Below are positions 1-9,681 of a DNA stretch of 33,361 nucleotides, one piece after another (the stretch's first letter is position 1; every line of letters starts with the position of its first letter). The notes beneath the pieces were generated by a model. It was not told the origin of the DNA. It saw only the letters and a program-made list of their open reading frames with translations, and searched no databases. This stretch comes from an archaeon RBG_16_50_20 (GTDB lineage Archaea > Thermoproteota > Bathyarchaeia > 40CM-2-53-6): contig MEMY01000095.1 of NCBI GenBank assembly GCA_001768965.1, positions 1-33,361 on the forward strand, in the 5' to 3' direction. A program made the translations under genes and the position numbers.

Positions 1-56
1 TACGGCGGCTCGTGTAACGTCGGCGGCATCGCGGCACTTGGCCCGTAGGTCGTTAT

Positions 57-284
57 TTAAGGATTCATTAGCTCGCGCTGCCAAGCTCCACAGAAAGCGC
101 ACTTCCGAACACCTTCAGGAATCATCGAACCACAAGCCCTGCAATGCACCAGCTTCTCAAGTTCGATGATTGGTTCCGCGGACAAAGCTCGGCGTCTTCG
201 CAGAAACCAACGAATGACCAAGAACAAAGCGAGTATTGCAATTAGGATGGCAGTTGCATCTAGGATTTCGAGCATGGGTGTCAA
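57..284 (-). CDS. Small membrane protein with N-terminal TM helix and C-terminal zinc ribbon
   Basis: 75-aa ORF; hydrophobic segment ILIAILALFLVIRWF followed by CRACG..CAFCG double CxxC. Confidence 0.7.
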   Translation of the reverse strand: MTPMLEILDATAILIAILALFLVIRWFLRRRRALSAEPIIELEKLVHCRACGSMIPEGVRKCAFCGAWQRELMNP

Positions 285-349
285 ATGATAAGGCCAACAG
301 GTGTATTACAGTTAGGCCCGTGTCATAACTGCATCGAGTTGCTGAAGAA

Positions 350-1900
350 ATGGATCACCTTCACAGTGAAGGGTTTCAAAAGGTAACCAGAGTTGACGAC
401 GCCCTTCGAATTTTCCTCGCAGCGATGCGTAGGCCTCCGCCAAAAACAGAGTCAGTTATTCTCTCTGAGGCTCTCGGAAGAGTGTTGGGCGATGACATTG
501 TATCTCGACAATTCATCCCAGCTGTCGATCGATCGGTCATGGACGGCTATGCTGTTCGTTCTGCGGATATCGCAAATGCCTCCGAGGAGCACCCTATTGC
601 TCTGGAAGTGGCGGGAGAGAGTAGAATTGGTGAGGTATGCCGAATCGTCGTGAAAGCTAGACAGGCAGTAACGGTCGCGACCGGGAGCATGATTCCTCCT
701 GAAGCAGATGCAGTGGTAATGGTCGAGATAACTCGGATTCTTCCGGACCGTAAGGTCGTTGTCCATGCTCCGACCACTCCGGGCCAAAACATTTCCAAAA
801 GGGGTGAAGATGTCTCGCCGGGGACACTTGTTCTGAGGAAAGGCCAACGCCTTCGCGCCCAGGACTTGGCTATACTGAGAGCAATGGGCTCTGCGAAAGT
901 CAGGGTCGTCAGGCGAATTCGAATAGGTATCATATCGACCGGTAACGAACTTGTGAACTTACCGGGAAAGAGAGATGTCGGCAAGGTTGTTGACCTCAAT
1001 AGGCAAATCCTATCAGCGATGTCAGAGGAATTGGGAGCCCAACCCATGGACCTGGGAATCGCCCGGGACGATGAATCAGGGATTATTCGAATTCTACGGA
1101 AAGCCTTGCGATCCTGCGACGTTATCCTGATTACTGCTGGATCCTCGGTGGGGAGGAAAGATCTCGTCCCAGAATGCATCAACAGGCTTGGCAAGCCGGG
1201 GATGCTGGTCCATGGTGTTGCAATGCGACCATCTCTACCAACAGGGTTGGCAGTTGTGAGTGGGAAACCGATACTATCACTCCCGGGCTTTCCTGTATCA
1301 GCGATGATTGCGGAATTGGGAGCCCAACCCATGGACCTGGGAATCGCCCGGGACGATGAATCAGGGATTATTCGAATTCTACGGAAAGCCTTGCGATCCT
1401 GCGACGTTATCCTGATTACTGCTGGATCCTCGGTGGGGAGGAAAGATCTCGTCCCAGAATGCATCAACAGGCTTGGCAAGCCGGGGATGCTGGTCCATGG
1501 TGTTGCAATGCGACCATCTCTACCAACAGGGTTGGCAGTTGTGAGTGGGAAACCGATAGTATCACTCCCGGGCTTTCCTGTATCGGCGATGATTGCCTTT
1601 CGCGTCTTCGGCCGGCCTCTAATCGGTCGACTCATGGGCACCGGGGAGCCCTCAGAGCCGGTTGTCAAGGCGGTTCTGAAAGAGCGGATCAGCGGACCGA
1701 AAGGTTATCGGACATTCGTCAGGGTGATGTTGAGAAAGACCCTCGATGGGTTGGTTGCGGAGCCCCTGAAGCTTCAGCGAGCTTCGGTCCTAATGAGCAT
1801 GGTTGCCGCAAATGGAATAATCATTATCCCAGAACATGTTGAAGCCTTTGATGCGGGGCAAGAAGTTGACGTGGCGGTTATCGGCGAAATCGCATCCTAG
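350..1900 (+). CDS. moeA: Molybdopterin molybdenumtransferase MoeA-like, with internal 95-aa tandem duplication
   Basis: MoeA-type N-terminus (DRSVMDGYAVRSADI), ITAGSSVGRKD and LPGFPVSAMIA motifs; the last two each occur twice. Confidence 0.88.
   Translation: MDHLHSEGFQKVTRVDDALRIFLAAMRRPPPKTESVILSEALGRVLGDDIVSRQFIPAVDRSVMDGYAVRSADIANASEEHPIALEVAGESRIGEVCRIVVKARQAVTVATGSMIPPEADAVVMVEITRILPDRKVVVHAPTTPGQNISKRGEDVSPGTLVLRKGQRLRAQDLAILRAMGSAKVRVVRRIRIGIISTGNELVNLPGKRDVGKVVDLNRQILSAMSEELGAQPMDLGIARDDESGIIRILRKALRSCDVILITAGSSVGRKDLVPECINRLGKPGMLVHGVAMRPSLPTGLAVVSGKPILSLPGFPVSAMIAELGAQPMDLGIARDDESGIIRILRKALRSCDVILITAGSSVGRKDLVPECINRLGKPGMLVHGVAMRPSLPTGLAVVSGKPIVSLPGFPVSAMIAFRVFGRPLIGRLMGTGEPSEPVVKAVLKERISGPKGYRTFVRVMLRKTLDGLVAEPLKLQRASVLMSMVAANGIIIIPEHVEAFDAGQEVDVAVIGEIAS
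1027..1595 (+). repeat. Direct tandem repeat, 285-bp period, inside moeA
   Basis: 1027-1310 repeats at 1312-1595; by eye only two differences (1274 C/1559 G and 1300 A/1585 G); period is 95 codons so frame is kept. Confidence 0.97.
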
Positions 1901-1911
1901 AGCCGCATCGG

Positions 1912-2235
1912 CTACTTGCGGGTTTTCTCTTGACTTGATTTCGCCGCTCTGATCTTCTTGATCTCACTTGCCAATGAACGCAACATGGTAGTCCTTGCGT
2001 CATTCTTGGGCAAGATAACGTATCCACCCTTCTCCCACCAAGAGCGGGGACGGGACTTACCAGCAGCAACCTCAGCTTCCAGCGATAGTCGTGTTGCAGC
2101 TTCGTTAATCTCCTCCAGCCTCGGAGCTTGAACCGCTAAACCCTTGGCCAGTTTCCGACCTTCTTCTCGAGATTTCGTGGAATCTAAGTTAGCGGGCCAG
2201 ATTACCCGCTTTCCCGGCTGTTTCAACCGGTCCAA
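1912..2235 (-). CDS. srp19: Signal recognition particle 19 kDa protein (SRP19)
   Basis: 107 aa; VIWPANLDSTKSREEGRKLAKGLAVQAPRLEEI..; basic C-terminus; next to S8e. Confidence 0.85.
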   Translation of the reverse strand: MDRLKQPGKRVIWPANLDSTKSREEGRKLAKGLAVQAPRLEEINEAATRLSLEAEVAAGKSRPRSWWEKGGYVILPKNDARTTMLRSLASEIKKIRAAKSSQEKTRK

Positions 2236-2260
2236 CCACTAAGAAAGAAAGCGGTTATTG

Positions 2261-2656
2261 CTACTTCTCGGATCCCTGAACGAGGACTGCGTTCACGGCC
2301 CCATGTTGACCAGGCCTGGATGTGACAATTGCCTGTCCCAGTGGGGTGTCCAGGATCGCGCCCTTTGTTATGACGCCTCGGCGTTGGTAGTCTACGTTGG
2401 CGGGGTTCTTCAGGACTCCGCGAATTTCAGTCTTCTGACTTTTTCCAGTTGCAGGGTCGGTTACGTTGACTGTATTCACTGCCAAAGATCTGAGCTTGTC
2501 CTTCCCACCGCGTCCGCGCTTCTTTGTAATGCGCGTCTCACCAACGATGGTCTCCGCGGGGTCGCTTCCCATTTCGAAAGCGCGTTTGCCGCGGAAGATG
2601 TGCCTCTTCCCACCTGTCTTCTTGCGTTTGCGTTGATTTCCGTGCCATTGGGGCAT
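2261..2656 (-). CDS. rps8e: 30S ribosomal protein S8e
   Basis: 131 aa; GGKRHIFRGKRAFEMGSDPAETIVGETR..NPANVDYQRRGVITKGAILDTPLGQAIVTSRPGQHGAVNAVL. Confidence 0.95.
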   Translation of the reverse strand: MPQWHGNQRKRKKTGGKRHIFRGKRAFEMGSDPAETIVGETRITKKRGRGGKDKLRSLAVNTVNVTDPATGKSQKTEIRGVLKNPANVDYQRRGVITKGAILDTPLGQAIVTSRPGQHGAVNAVLVQGSEK

Positions 2657-2730
2657 TTTGCAATGCTACTCCAGTTGGGATTTTACTGAGAGGCAAGTCG
2701 CCGTTCATTTAAGGGTTGTTGTATGCACAA

Positions 2731-2889
2731 CTAGGATGGAAGTTGATCATTCTCGCTCAAGACTTTGTGCAATAGTTGATAGAGCTGCTTTGCTTTCTCG
2801 ACAGTCATCGTCAGCGTGATTGATGCTCCTTCAGTGGTTCTTGGGATGAAGATGTCTACTGTTTCTTTCAGCTTGTTAAACTCGACCAT
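2731..2889 (-). CDS. Small hypothetical protein, 52 aa (56 aa from TTG at 2901)
   Basis: Manual translation: MVEFNKLKETVDIFIPRTTEGASITLTMTVEKAKQLYQLLHKVLSENDQLPS*; GAGG precedes the TTG start at 2901 by 5 nt; fills the S8e-scpB gap; below the ORF-track length cutoff. Confidence 0.55.
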   Translation of the reverse strand: MVEFNKLKETVDIFIPRTTEGASITLTMTVEKAKQLYQLLHKVLSENDQLPS

Positions 2890-2959
2890 GACCAAATGCA
2901 ATTCAACCTCAATGCAAACGACTAGGAATCGACCCTCCGATTACATTCGATTGCTGACC

Positions 2960-3625
2960 CTAGGGACTTAAGCTCTTGCCTTCCAAACGAGCAGTTAACG
3001 CATTCTTCACTTGATCAGCATTCATGGGCGTCTTCTTGGACATCTTGCTCGCCTTGATGGATTGAAACATCTTCTCCAACTGCTTTTTCATCGTCGGCAG
3101 ATCATGGCTGAGATTGAAATAATCCGCAAAATTGGGCGTAGTCCGCAAAATCTTCGTGCGTCCCAACCTCTCTTCCGCGATTAACCCCATCTCTCGAAGC
3201 TGTTTGACATGTGAGTACGCCAGGTTGCCCCTCACTTTGGCGAGGTAGGACTGTGGTATAGGTTGTCGATATGCGATGAAGGAGAGCGTCTTCATCGGGC
3301 CGGCTGTCAACAACTGCCTCGATGCGAGCTTCTTAACATGCTTCACATATTGTGGTTTCAGTTGCATTACGAACCTACCATCGCTCAACTCCAGAATCTC
3401 GAGACAGGTTCCATCACTTCCGTACTTCTCCTTGACCAGCCTAGCGAGTTCTCGTGTTTTATCCTCAGATCGAAAACCCACTACAGAACCTAACGTTTTG
3501 AGATCGATTGGTCGTCCCGTCACGTACAACGCAGCCTCTATCAGTGCCATCTTGCCCTTTGATCTCAGTGGCGAAAATGCGGGTTGCTTCTGTGGGAGCG
3601 TGGGTTGCTTTACTGTTTCAAGCAA
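2960..3625 (-). CDS. scpB: Segregation and condensation protein ScpB
   Basis: wHTH: LIEAALYVTGRPIDLKTLGSVVG..TLSFIAYRQPIPQSYLAKVRGNLAYSHVKQLREMGLI; follows scpA. Confidence 0.88.
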   Translation of the reverse strand: MLETVKQPTLPQKQPAFSPLRSKGKMALIEAALYVTGRPIDLKTLGSVVGFRSEDKTRELARLVKEKYGSDGTCLEILELSDGRFVMQLKPQYVKHVKKLASRQLLTAGPMKTLSFIAYRQPIPQSYLAKVRGNLAYSHVKQLREMGLIAEERLGRTKILRTTPNFADYFNLSHDLPTMKKQLEKMFQSIKASKMSKKTPMNADQVKNALTARLEGKSLSP

Positions 3626-4289
3626 TTGGCGGTGACACCTCGCCTAGACGTATGAGAATGTCTGTACCCTGCTCCTCTTGTGCTATAATGACCTTCTTTT
3701 GATGGGCCAAGAACAGCAGCATAATGAATACTCGAACGATCTGTATGAACGGTTCTCCCTTCACCATTTTCCTGAAAGAGATCGGCACGCCACGGATGCT
3801 CAACTTGATCAGCTCGGCGTAGAAGTCCTGTATGTTCTCTTCTATGTTCGCTAGGAATTCATCTAACTGCTCAAAGACGGAGGGCGGACTCAAAACGAAA
3901 GGTTTCTTCGCAAGAAGCGCCTTCTCGTTTGTCAAAACCTCCTGAAGCGTACGAAGAATCTCCACAACCGATGTTGAAGTATATTCGAATCTCAACGGGA
4001 AAGGCAGCGGAGGAGGTATATCCTCTATTGGTTTCGGAACTGGTGGTTTGGGCGGTTCCTCCATCTTCAATACAAGCTCTGACTTCATGCGATGGACTAT
4101 TGAAGACGAGAGCAGAGCGGTCCCAGAAGCGGAGAAGTCGATGTAACCATTGTCCTTCATCTCGGCAAGGAAAGAATTCAACAGGGAAGCTATGTCAACG
4201 TCCCATGGCTTGATTCTGTGAAGCCTCAGCAAGTCGAAGAGGATGAGGTATGGAGGTCTCAGCCAGAAGGGCTTACTTAGCTCTTCCAA
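3618..4289 (-). CDS. scpA: Segregation and condensation protein ScpA (kleisin)
   Basis: PYLILFDLLRLHRIKPWDVDIASLLNSFLAEM; overlaps smc and scpB ends by a few bases. Confidence 0.9.
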   Translation of the reverse strand: MEELSKPFWLRPPYLILFDLLRLHRIKPWDVDIASLLNSFLAEMKDNGYIDFSASGTALLSSSIVHRMKSELVLKMEEPPKPPVPKPIEDIPPPLPFPLRFEYTSTSVVEILRTLQEVLTNEKALLAKKPFVLSPPSVFEQLDEFLANIEENIQDFYAELIKLSIRGVPISFRKMVKGEPFIQIVRVFIMLLFLAHQKKVIIAQEEQGTDILIRLGEVSPPIA

Positions 4290-7200
4290 CGGCCTTCACC
4301 TCCTGCATCGGTAAGCCGACCACTTGAGACGTCCCCTCTTGAATGAAAACTCCATAGACACTGTCGGCTCTTGCGATCGTCACGTCCTTCAATGATACTA
4401 CGATGAACTGAGAACCCTTGGATTTCGACTTGAGAAGCTCTGCGAGTCGTTGAGAGTTGACAACATCCAAGTGGGCATCCATCTCGTCCATCATGTAGAA
4501 GGGCATTGGATGGATCGCCTGCAAAGCTAGGATGAAGCACACTGTCCCGACGGATTTCTCGCCCCCGCTCGCGCTACCAATCGTCATCTCAGTCTTGCCG
4601 GGGAACTGTAGGCGTATGTCTGCTCCAGCTTCAAATGGGTTTTCGGGTTTCTCTAAGAACAGACGTCCCGCGCCTCCAGTGACCGTGGAGAAGATCTCGT
4701 TGAACGATTGGCTTACTTGGTTGAAGGCTTTCATGAAAGCTTCAAGCTTCTGTCGATCGACCTCGTTCATGAACTGGACAATCGACAGCTTCTCCTTTTC
4801 GAGATCATAGATCCTTGAAGCAAGGTGCTTGTAATTCTCCTTCACCTCTTCGTACTGCGACGCTGCAAGCTCGTTTACCCCGCCGATCGCCGCGATTTCC
4901 TTCTTCAGAATTGGTAGAGTCTTCTCTACGCCTTCTATCTCCTCATCAGCAACTTCTACTAGGTCTGAGTAGCCGAGTTCTCTTAGCTCGTTCATGTGGA
5001 ACTCGATTTGCATCCGTTGGTGCTTGGATGAGGCGGTAAGATCTGCCAGTTCCGTGTTTATGGGATCAAGCTCGTCTAGGAGTTTGGTTATCTCGGTCTC
5101 GATCTTCTTAGATTGGCCATCATATTCGTTCCGTTTTGCTTTAACCCCAGAGAGTTCCTCCGACAGTTGTTCTCGGCTTGCCTGTAACGTCTTTAGCTGG
5201 TCTTCGAATTTCGACATTTCAGCCTGCGTTAATGTCAGGTCAGAAGCCAGTTTCTGCAGTTGTTTATCGATGCTTGAGGTTTGGGTCTTGGTTTGTTCGA
5301 CAGAGGGTTCGATGACCGCGACAGTTGAGGATACGGATTCGATTCGACTGTCAGTCTCAATCTTCTGTCTTACTAGATCATTCAATTCAGTTGTAAGCTT
5401 AGCGTGGTCATTCTCCTTTTCTAGAAGTGTAGCGGAGCGAGAGCGTAGCTTCAGCGCGCCCCTATTCCGCTCGTACTCTGACAATCGTTGCTGTATCGGC
5501 TCTTTGTGCGCCACACTTGCCTCCAGGATGGCCTGTTCCGTTCCAATCTCGTGGACAATCTGTTCGATTCGAGTCTCTGTGTCTACGATGCTTCTGCGGG
5601 CCCGGTCCAAGCTCTCGATGAAGGATGCGATTTCTCTTTCAGTTGATCGTATGAGGTTCTGACTTTGTGCCTTTCTCTTACTCTGATCGAGGATCTCTTG
5701 GTCCACTCTATCAATATCCTCACGGGATTTCGCTGCCAGCCGCTCCAAAGAGGATAGCGTGTTTTTCAACTGCTCAACGGTTTGACCATTCAAGAGGAGC
5801 TTGGAGAGGTCGAAGGGCTGTCTGAAATATCCAGTCTCCATGGCGCCGCCCGGTTCATAGAGGTCCCCGGTTGCGGCAACCGCTCTGGTGCCCCTCAGAG
5901 AGGCAAGAAACGCGGATTTCTGGTTAGACGTCAGAATCGTGTCGCCGAACACAAAGTCGACCGCAGCTTTGAAAGGTTCGTCGAAAACGAGCTGGTCTGT
6001 CAAAGGACCGATTATGTTCCGAAGGCCTCTGGGATAATTCACCTTCTTCTGGAACGTAAGGTCTCCGAGTGGGATCAGCTTTACCCGGCCGACCTTCGCC
6101 TTCTTTAGGGCTTCAATGCATGAAACCGCGGTTCCTATGTTCTTCACAACGAGAGCTTTCATCCATCCTGCTGAGGCGGCCTCGACCGCCTTAGAATACC
6201 CATCCTTGACCTTGACGAGTGATAGTAGTCGTCCGTAGACGCCTTGAACTGCACCCGCCTTTGCCATCTCCTCAATTAGGTTTAGCGCTTTGTCCTCAGA
6301 AGCCATGTTCTCCGCTAGGTTCTTCTGAGTCTCAATTTCTACCAGCGCAGAGTTTGCTCGTTTGGCAACCTCGTTAGCGTGCTCTATCTCCTTAGTCCGT
6401 TGCTTCTTAAGCTCCGAATACTCTGCGACCTTCTTGTCAAAGTCCCCTAGCGTCGATTCCTCATCTCGCTTAACGGTCGCTAAGTCCTCAAGACGCTTGG
6501 TGACGGTCTGCAGTAACATTTCGTACTCTTCTTTCCTGGACCTGAGCGTTCGAAGGTGATTCTGAAGAAGGTCGATCTTGGTCGCGCTGGCTTTGATTTG
6601 AGCGTTGAACTTGATGATTCTGTGAGTTTGTGCACTTATCGAACGCTCAAGGTCTTCGGCATCCTTGCTGTTCTCGCCCAGCTTATTCCTAAGTTCGGTC
6701 AGCGTTTTGCTGGACTCGTCAACTTTCACTTGAGTCGCTTCGATTGCTCTGAGAACTTTCGTTTTTTGAATTCTGAGTTGTCGGAGCTCGTTTTTGGAAT
6801 TGCTTATCTTCTGGAGGATCTCTCCAGAGTTCTGTTCGAGATCGGTCTTTTGTTTTTCGAGGGATTTGATGTTTGCTTGTATTGCATTTGCCTGTGCCTT
6901 TAGACTCGCGATGGTTGCGCTGGCGTCACCCATCGCGCCTTGTACTTCGAGCAGTTTGCTGCTGCCCTTTTCGGCTACTGAGTCCTCGTATTCTCGTTTT
7001 TCGGATTCGACCTTTGATTTCTGCCGTATGAGCTCGTCTCTCTTTGCCTTAAGTTCTTGGAGTCTTTGCTGATGTTGGGTGATCTCGCCTTCTAGTTGGC
7101 TTGCTTGCTCCTGAGCTTTCTTGATTTTGTGTGAGAGAGTTTTTGCTTGAAGTTGGGAGATCTCCTTCCTGACTTGGAGGTATTTCAGGTAGTCATTGCG

Positions 7201-7824
7201 CTCTCGTTCCAGTGACTCGACGCGGAGTCGGACTTCCTCGATCTTGGCTGAGGCGACCTTGAGGTTGAGGTCGGCTTGCTGGAGCTCAGCTTGTGATGAG
7301 GCCTTCTTAACATCGTAGACGGCTATTCCTATCATGTCCTCAATTATTCGGCGGCGCTCTTCCGCGGTAACCTCCGCTAGTCTCGTTATGGCATGTTGTG
7401 GGACGATGTTGTAGCCTGAGACTTGGATATCAGCTGAGGAGAGGATGTCTGTGAGTTGCTTCCTGGAGATTCGCTTCCCGTTGAGTCGGTAAATGCCCTC
7501 TCCGCCGCGCCTGAATTCCCTAGAAATTGTCACAGCTTCAGAATCAATCGGGATCCTTCTGTCGTGATTATCGAACTGCACTGCAACATACGCGGAGTGT
7601 AGAGAAGTCGTTTGGGAGCTCTTGTGGATCAAGTCTCCGATTGTTTCGCCCCTAAGCTCTTTGGGGCTCAATTCGCCAAGAGCGAATTTAACTGCGTCAA
7701 GAATGTTCGATTTGCCGGACCCGTTCGGGCCGGTTATGATGGTGAGACCGCGGTCGAGATGGACTGTTGCTTTTTTCCCGAAGGTCTTGAAACCTCTCAG
7801 GTCAACTCTTTTGATATACACCAT
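4273..7824 (-). CDS. smc: Chromosome segregation ATPase SMC
   Basis: 1183 aa; Walker A GPNGSGKSN, long coiled coils, hinge, ABC signature SGGEKSVGT, Walker B MDEMDAHLD. Confidence 0.97.
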   Translation of the reverse strand: MVYIKRVDLRGFKTFGKKATVHLDRGLTIITGPNGSGKSNILDAVKFALGELSPKELRGETIGDLIHKSSQTTSLHSAYVAVQFDNHDRRIPIDSEAVTISREFRRGGEGIYRLNGKRISRKQLTDILSSADIQVSGYNIVPQHAITRLAEVTAEERRRIIEDMIGIAVYDVKKASSQAELQQADLNLKVASAKIEEVRLRVESLERERNDYLKYLQVRKEISQLQAKTLSHKIKKAQEQASQLEGEITQHQQRLQELKAKRDELIRQKSKVESEKREYEDSVAEKGSSKLLEVQGAMGDASATIASLKAQANAIQANIKSLEKQKTDLEQNSGEILQKISNSKNELRQLRIQKTKVLRAIEATQVKVDESSKTLTELRNKLGENSKDAEDLERSISAQTHRIIKFNAQIKASATKIDLLQNHLRTLRSRKEEYEMLLQTVTKRLEDLATVKRDEESTLGDFDKKVAEYSELKKQRTKEIEHANEVAKRANSALVEIETQKNLAENMASEDKALNLIEEMAKAGAVQGVYGRLLSLVKVKDGYSKAVEAASAGWMKALVVKNIGTAVSCIEALKKAKVGRVKLIPLGDLTFQKKVNYPRGLRNIIGPLTDQLVFDEPFKAAVDFVFGDTILTSNQKSAFLASLRGTRAVAATGDLYEPGGAMETGYFRQPFDLSKLLLNGQTVEQLKNTLSSLERLAAKSREDIDRVDQEILDQSKRKAQSQNLIRSTEREIASFIESLDRARRSIVDTETRIEQIVHEIGTEQAILEASVAHKEPIQQRLSEYERNRGALKLRSRSATLLEKENDHAKLTTELNDLVRQKIETDSRIESVSSTVAVIEPSVEQTKTQTSSIDKQLQKLASDLTLTQAEMSKFEDQLKTLQASREQLSEELSGVKAKRNEYDGQSKKIETEITKLLDELDPINTELADLTASSKHQRMQIEFHMNELRELGYSDLVEVADEEIEGVEKTLPILKKEIAAIGGVNELAASQYEEVKENYKHLASRIYDLEKEKLSIVQFMNEVDRQKLEAFMKAFNQVSQSFNEIFSTVTGGAGRLFLEKPENPFEAGADIRLQFPGKTEMTIGSASGGEKSVGTVCFILALQAIHPMPFYMMDEMDAHLDVVNSQRLAELLKSKSKGSQFIVVSLKDVTIARADSVYGVFIQEGTSQVVGLPMQEVKAVGRAK

Positions 7825-8102
7825 TTGGAATCCATGCTCGCTGCGGTAGTTTCGCGGGATTTTGTAACTTTAGCAACTCACGTGGTAGACCGGATGCTGC
7901 GAAAGTGCGAAGATAAGGCTTGGTTACATTTTCATGATGATTTGTATGGATAAGCTCATGTCAAATTTGGCATAGTGCTGCCTTTTCATCCTCGGACAAC
8001 TAAGACAAGTTCAGCTAAACCCGGGGGCGGCAACGTGTCATCGTATAGGGGGAGGAACCATGCGAAAGGCTATATGCAATTGACCGAAGGCGTGAGGCTT
8101 GC

Positions 8103-8885
8103 TTATCTCCCGAAACGACGTTTACGACGTTGATAGGTCCTTACAGCTCGTAATAGATCTATCCTTCGAAACTCCGGCCAGTAGACATCAAGAAAAACGA
8201 ACTCGCTATACGCCGCCTGCCAGATCAGAAACCCGCTAAGCCTCTCTTCTCCAGAAGTGCGTATGATTAATTCAGGATAGGGATTGGGCAAGTGCGATGT
8301 GTACAAGTATTTTGTGAAGACGTCTTCGTCAACTGAATCTGCGTTCAAGGTGCCGCTTTGAACTTCGTCGATCATGCGTTTTGCAGCGTCAACGATTTCT
8401 GCGCGGCCACCGTAGGCGACGGCGATGTTCAGGTAGTGTTGGTCATAGGCTTCGGTGACCTTCTCAACCTCAGCAAGGACCAATCTTAGCGATTCAGGGA
8501 GAAGTTCGAGACGGCCAATCGCCTTTACGTGAACCTTATTTTCGTGTATGCGGCGGTCTGTTGTGAGTTTCCTAGCTTCGTTCTCAATGATCCTTAGAAT
8601 AGTTGCGACTTCATCCTTTGGCCTCAGGAAGTTCTCCGTCGAGAACACGTAAAGCGTGACAGTCTTGATACCTAACTCAAGGCACCATTCTAGGAAATTC
8701 TCTCCTGTTTGTGCACCGTAAAGGTGGCCGTTCAATTGGTCTCCGTGCTTCTCGAACCCCCACCTCCGGTTTCCATCAAGTATGATGCCCACATGTTCTG
8801 GCATCTCGTCTCCCGTGAGACTTCCTTCAAGCCATTTCTCATAGAGCTTGTAGGCGCCAATTGTTCGGAGTACTGTGGGTAACAT
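8103..8885 (-). CDS. uppS: (Z)-prenyl diphosphate synthase (UppS family)
   Basis: PEHVGIILDGNRRWG; TLYVFSTENFLRP; PELIIRTSGEERLSGFLIWQAAYSEFVF. Confidence 0.95.
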   Translation of the reverse strand: MLPTVLRTIGAYKLYEKWLEGSLTGDEMPEHVGIILDGNRRWGFEKHGDQLNGHLYGAQTGENFLEWCLELGIKTVTLYVFSTENFLRPKDEVATILRIIENEARKLTTDRRIHENKVHVKAIGRLELLPESLRLVLAEVEKVTEAYDQHYLNIAVAYGGRAEIVDAAKRMIDEVQSGTLNADSVDEDVFTKYLYTSHLPNPYPELIIRTSGEERLSGFLIWQAAYSEFVFLDVYWPEFRRIDLLRAVRTYQRRKRRFGR

Positions 8886-8889
8886 CGTT

Positions 8890-9663
8890 TCACACTTGGG
8901 CCTCGTGGGTTGCTCGGCCGCAGTTACAGGTTCTTTTTACTGGAATGCTTTCAGCGGTCTTGCGTATAATAGCAACTATCTCGGGCATGAGTCTCTTCCC
9001 GATGTCCATGACTTCCACCGCAGACAGTTTAGCTTGCTTGCCAGCTGCGCGGTTTGAAATGAAGCAGAGCGTCGCGTAGCACATTTCAAGTTCCCTTGCG
9101 AGGAAGGTTTCAGGTGCTCCAGTCATCCCGACCAGGTCGCCTCCGAGCTTCTCAAGCATCCGGATTTCGGCTGGGGTCTCATATCGTGGCCCCTCTGTCG
9201 CGGCGAGGACCGAGGTGTTCCACATCTTCACTTTACTCCCCTTCGAAGAATCAAGCAAAGCTTTCCTCAATTCCGGGCAGTAGGGTTGTGAAAAGTCGAT
9301 GTGTGTGACCGGAGAGCTGTCGAAGAATGTGGTGGTTCTGGATTTCGTCATGTCGATTATGTCGTCGGGGATGGAGAGGTCTCCGGGATTGTACTCTGAG
9401 TTGATGCCGCCCACTGCGTTCGTAGCTATGATTCTCTCGACACCAATCTGTTTGAGCGCATGGATATTGGCTCTATAGTTGACCTTGTGTGGTGGAAGGT
9501 CATGTTTTGGGCCATGTCTGGGTAGAAAGGCAACCTCCTCTTTGCCAACGGATCCAACAGAGATCCAAGGAGCAGGGCCATATGGTGTTCCAACTCGAAC
9601 TATTCTCGTCCCTTTAAGGAGGGCTTCGAGCCCGCTGCCGCCGATTATGCCAATCCTGGTCAT
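8890..9663 (-). CDS. mtnP: S-methyl-5'-thioadenosine phosphorylase / purine nucleoside phosphorylase family
   Basis: IGIIGGSGLEALL; FLPRHGPKHDLPPHKVNYRANIHALK; EGPRYETPAEIRMLEKLGGDLVGMTGAPE. Confidence 0.93.
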   Translation of the reverse strand: MTRIGIIGGSGLEALLKGTRIVRVGTPYGPAPWISVGSVGKEEVAFLPRHGPKHDLPPHKVNYRANIHALKQIGVERIIATNAVGGINSEYNPGDLSIPDDIIDMTKSRTTTFFDSSPVTHIDFSQPYCPELRKALLDSSKGSKVKMWNTSVLAATEGPRYETPAEIRMLEKLGGDLVGMTGAPETFLARELEMCYATLCFISNRAAGKQAKLSAVEVMDIGKRLMPEIVAIIRKTAESIPVKRTCNCGRATHEAQV

Positions 9664-9681
9664 GATTCAGAATTCCTGCCC

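Noticed and set aside
547-1668. 373-aa minus-strand ORF opposite moeA
   Set aside because: Antisense shadow of moeA; its internal repeat simply mirrors the 285-bp duplication and the composition (S/T/P/R rich) is not protein-like.
4994-5662. 222-aa plus-strand ORF opposite smc, and similar ones at 6556-7072
   Set aside because: Serine/leucine/phenylalanine-rich antisense translation of coiled-coil codons; typical shadow ORF.
7825-8102. 278-bp gap between uppS and smc with a C-box-like ATGATGA (7934) and a G-rich segment near 8027-8055, considered as a box C/D or other ncRNA
   Set aside because: No convincing D box or matching C'/D' pair, and no recognisable RNase P or SRP RNA signature; an RNA gene cannot be supported by eye.
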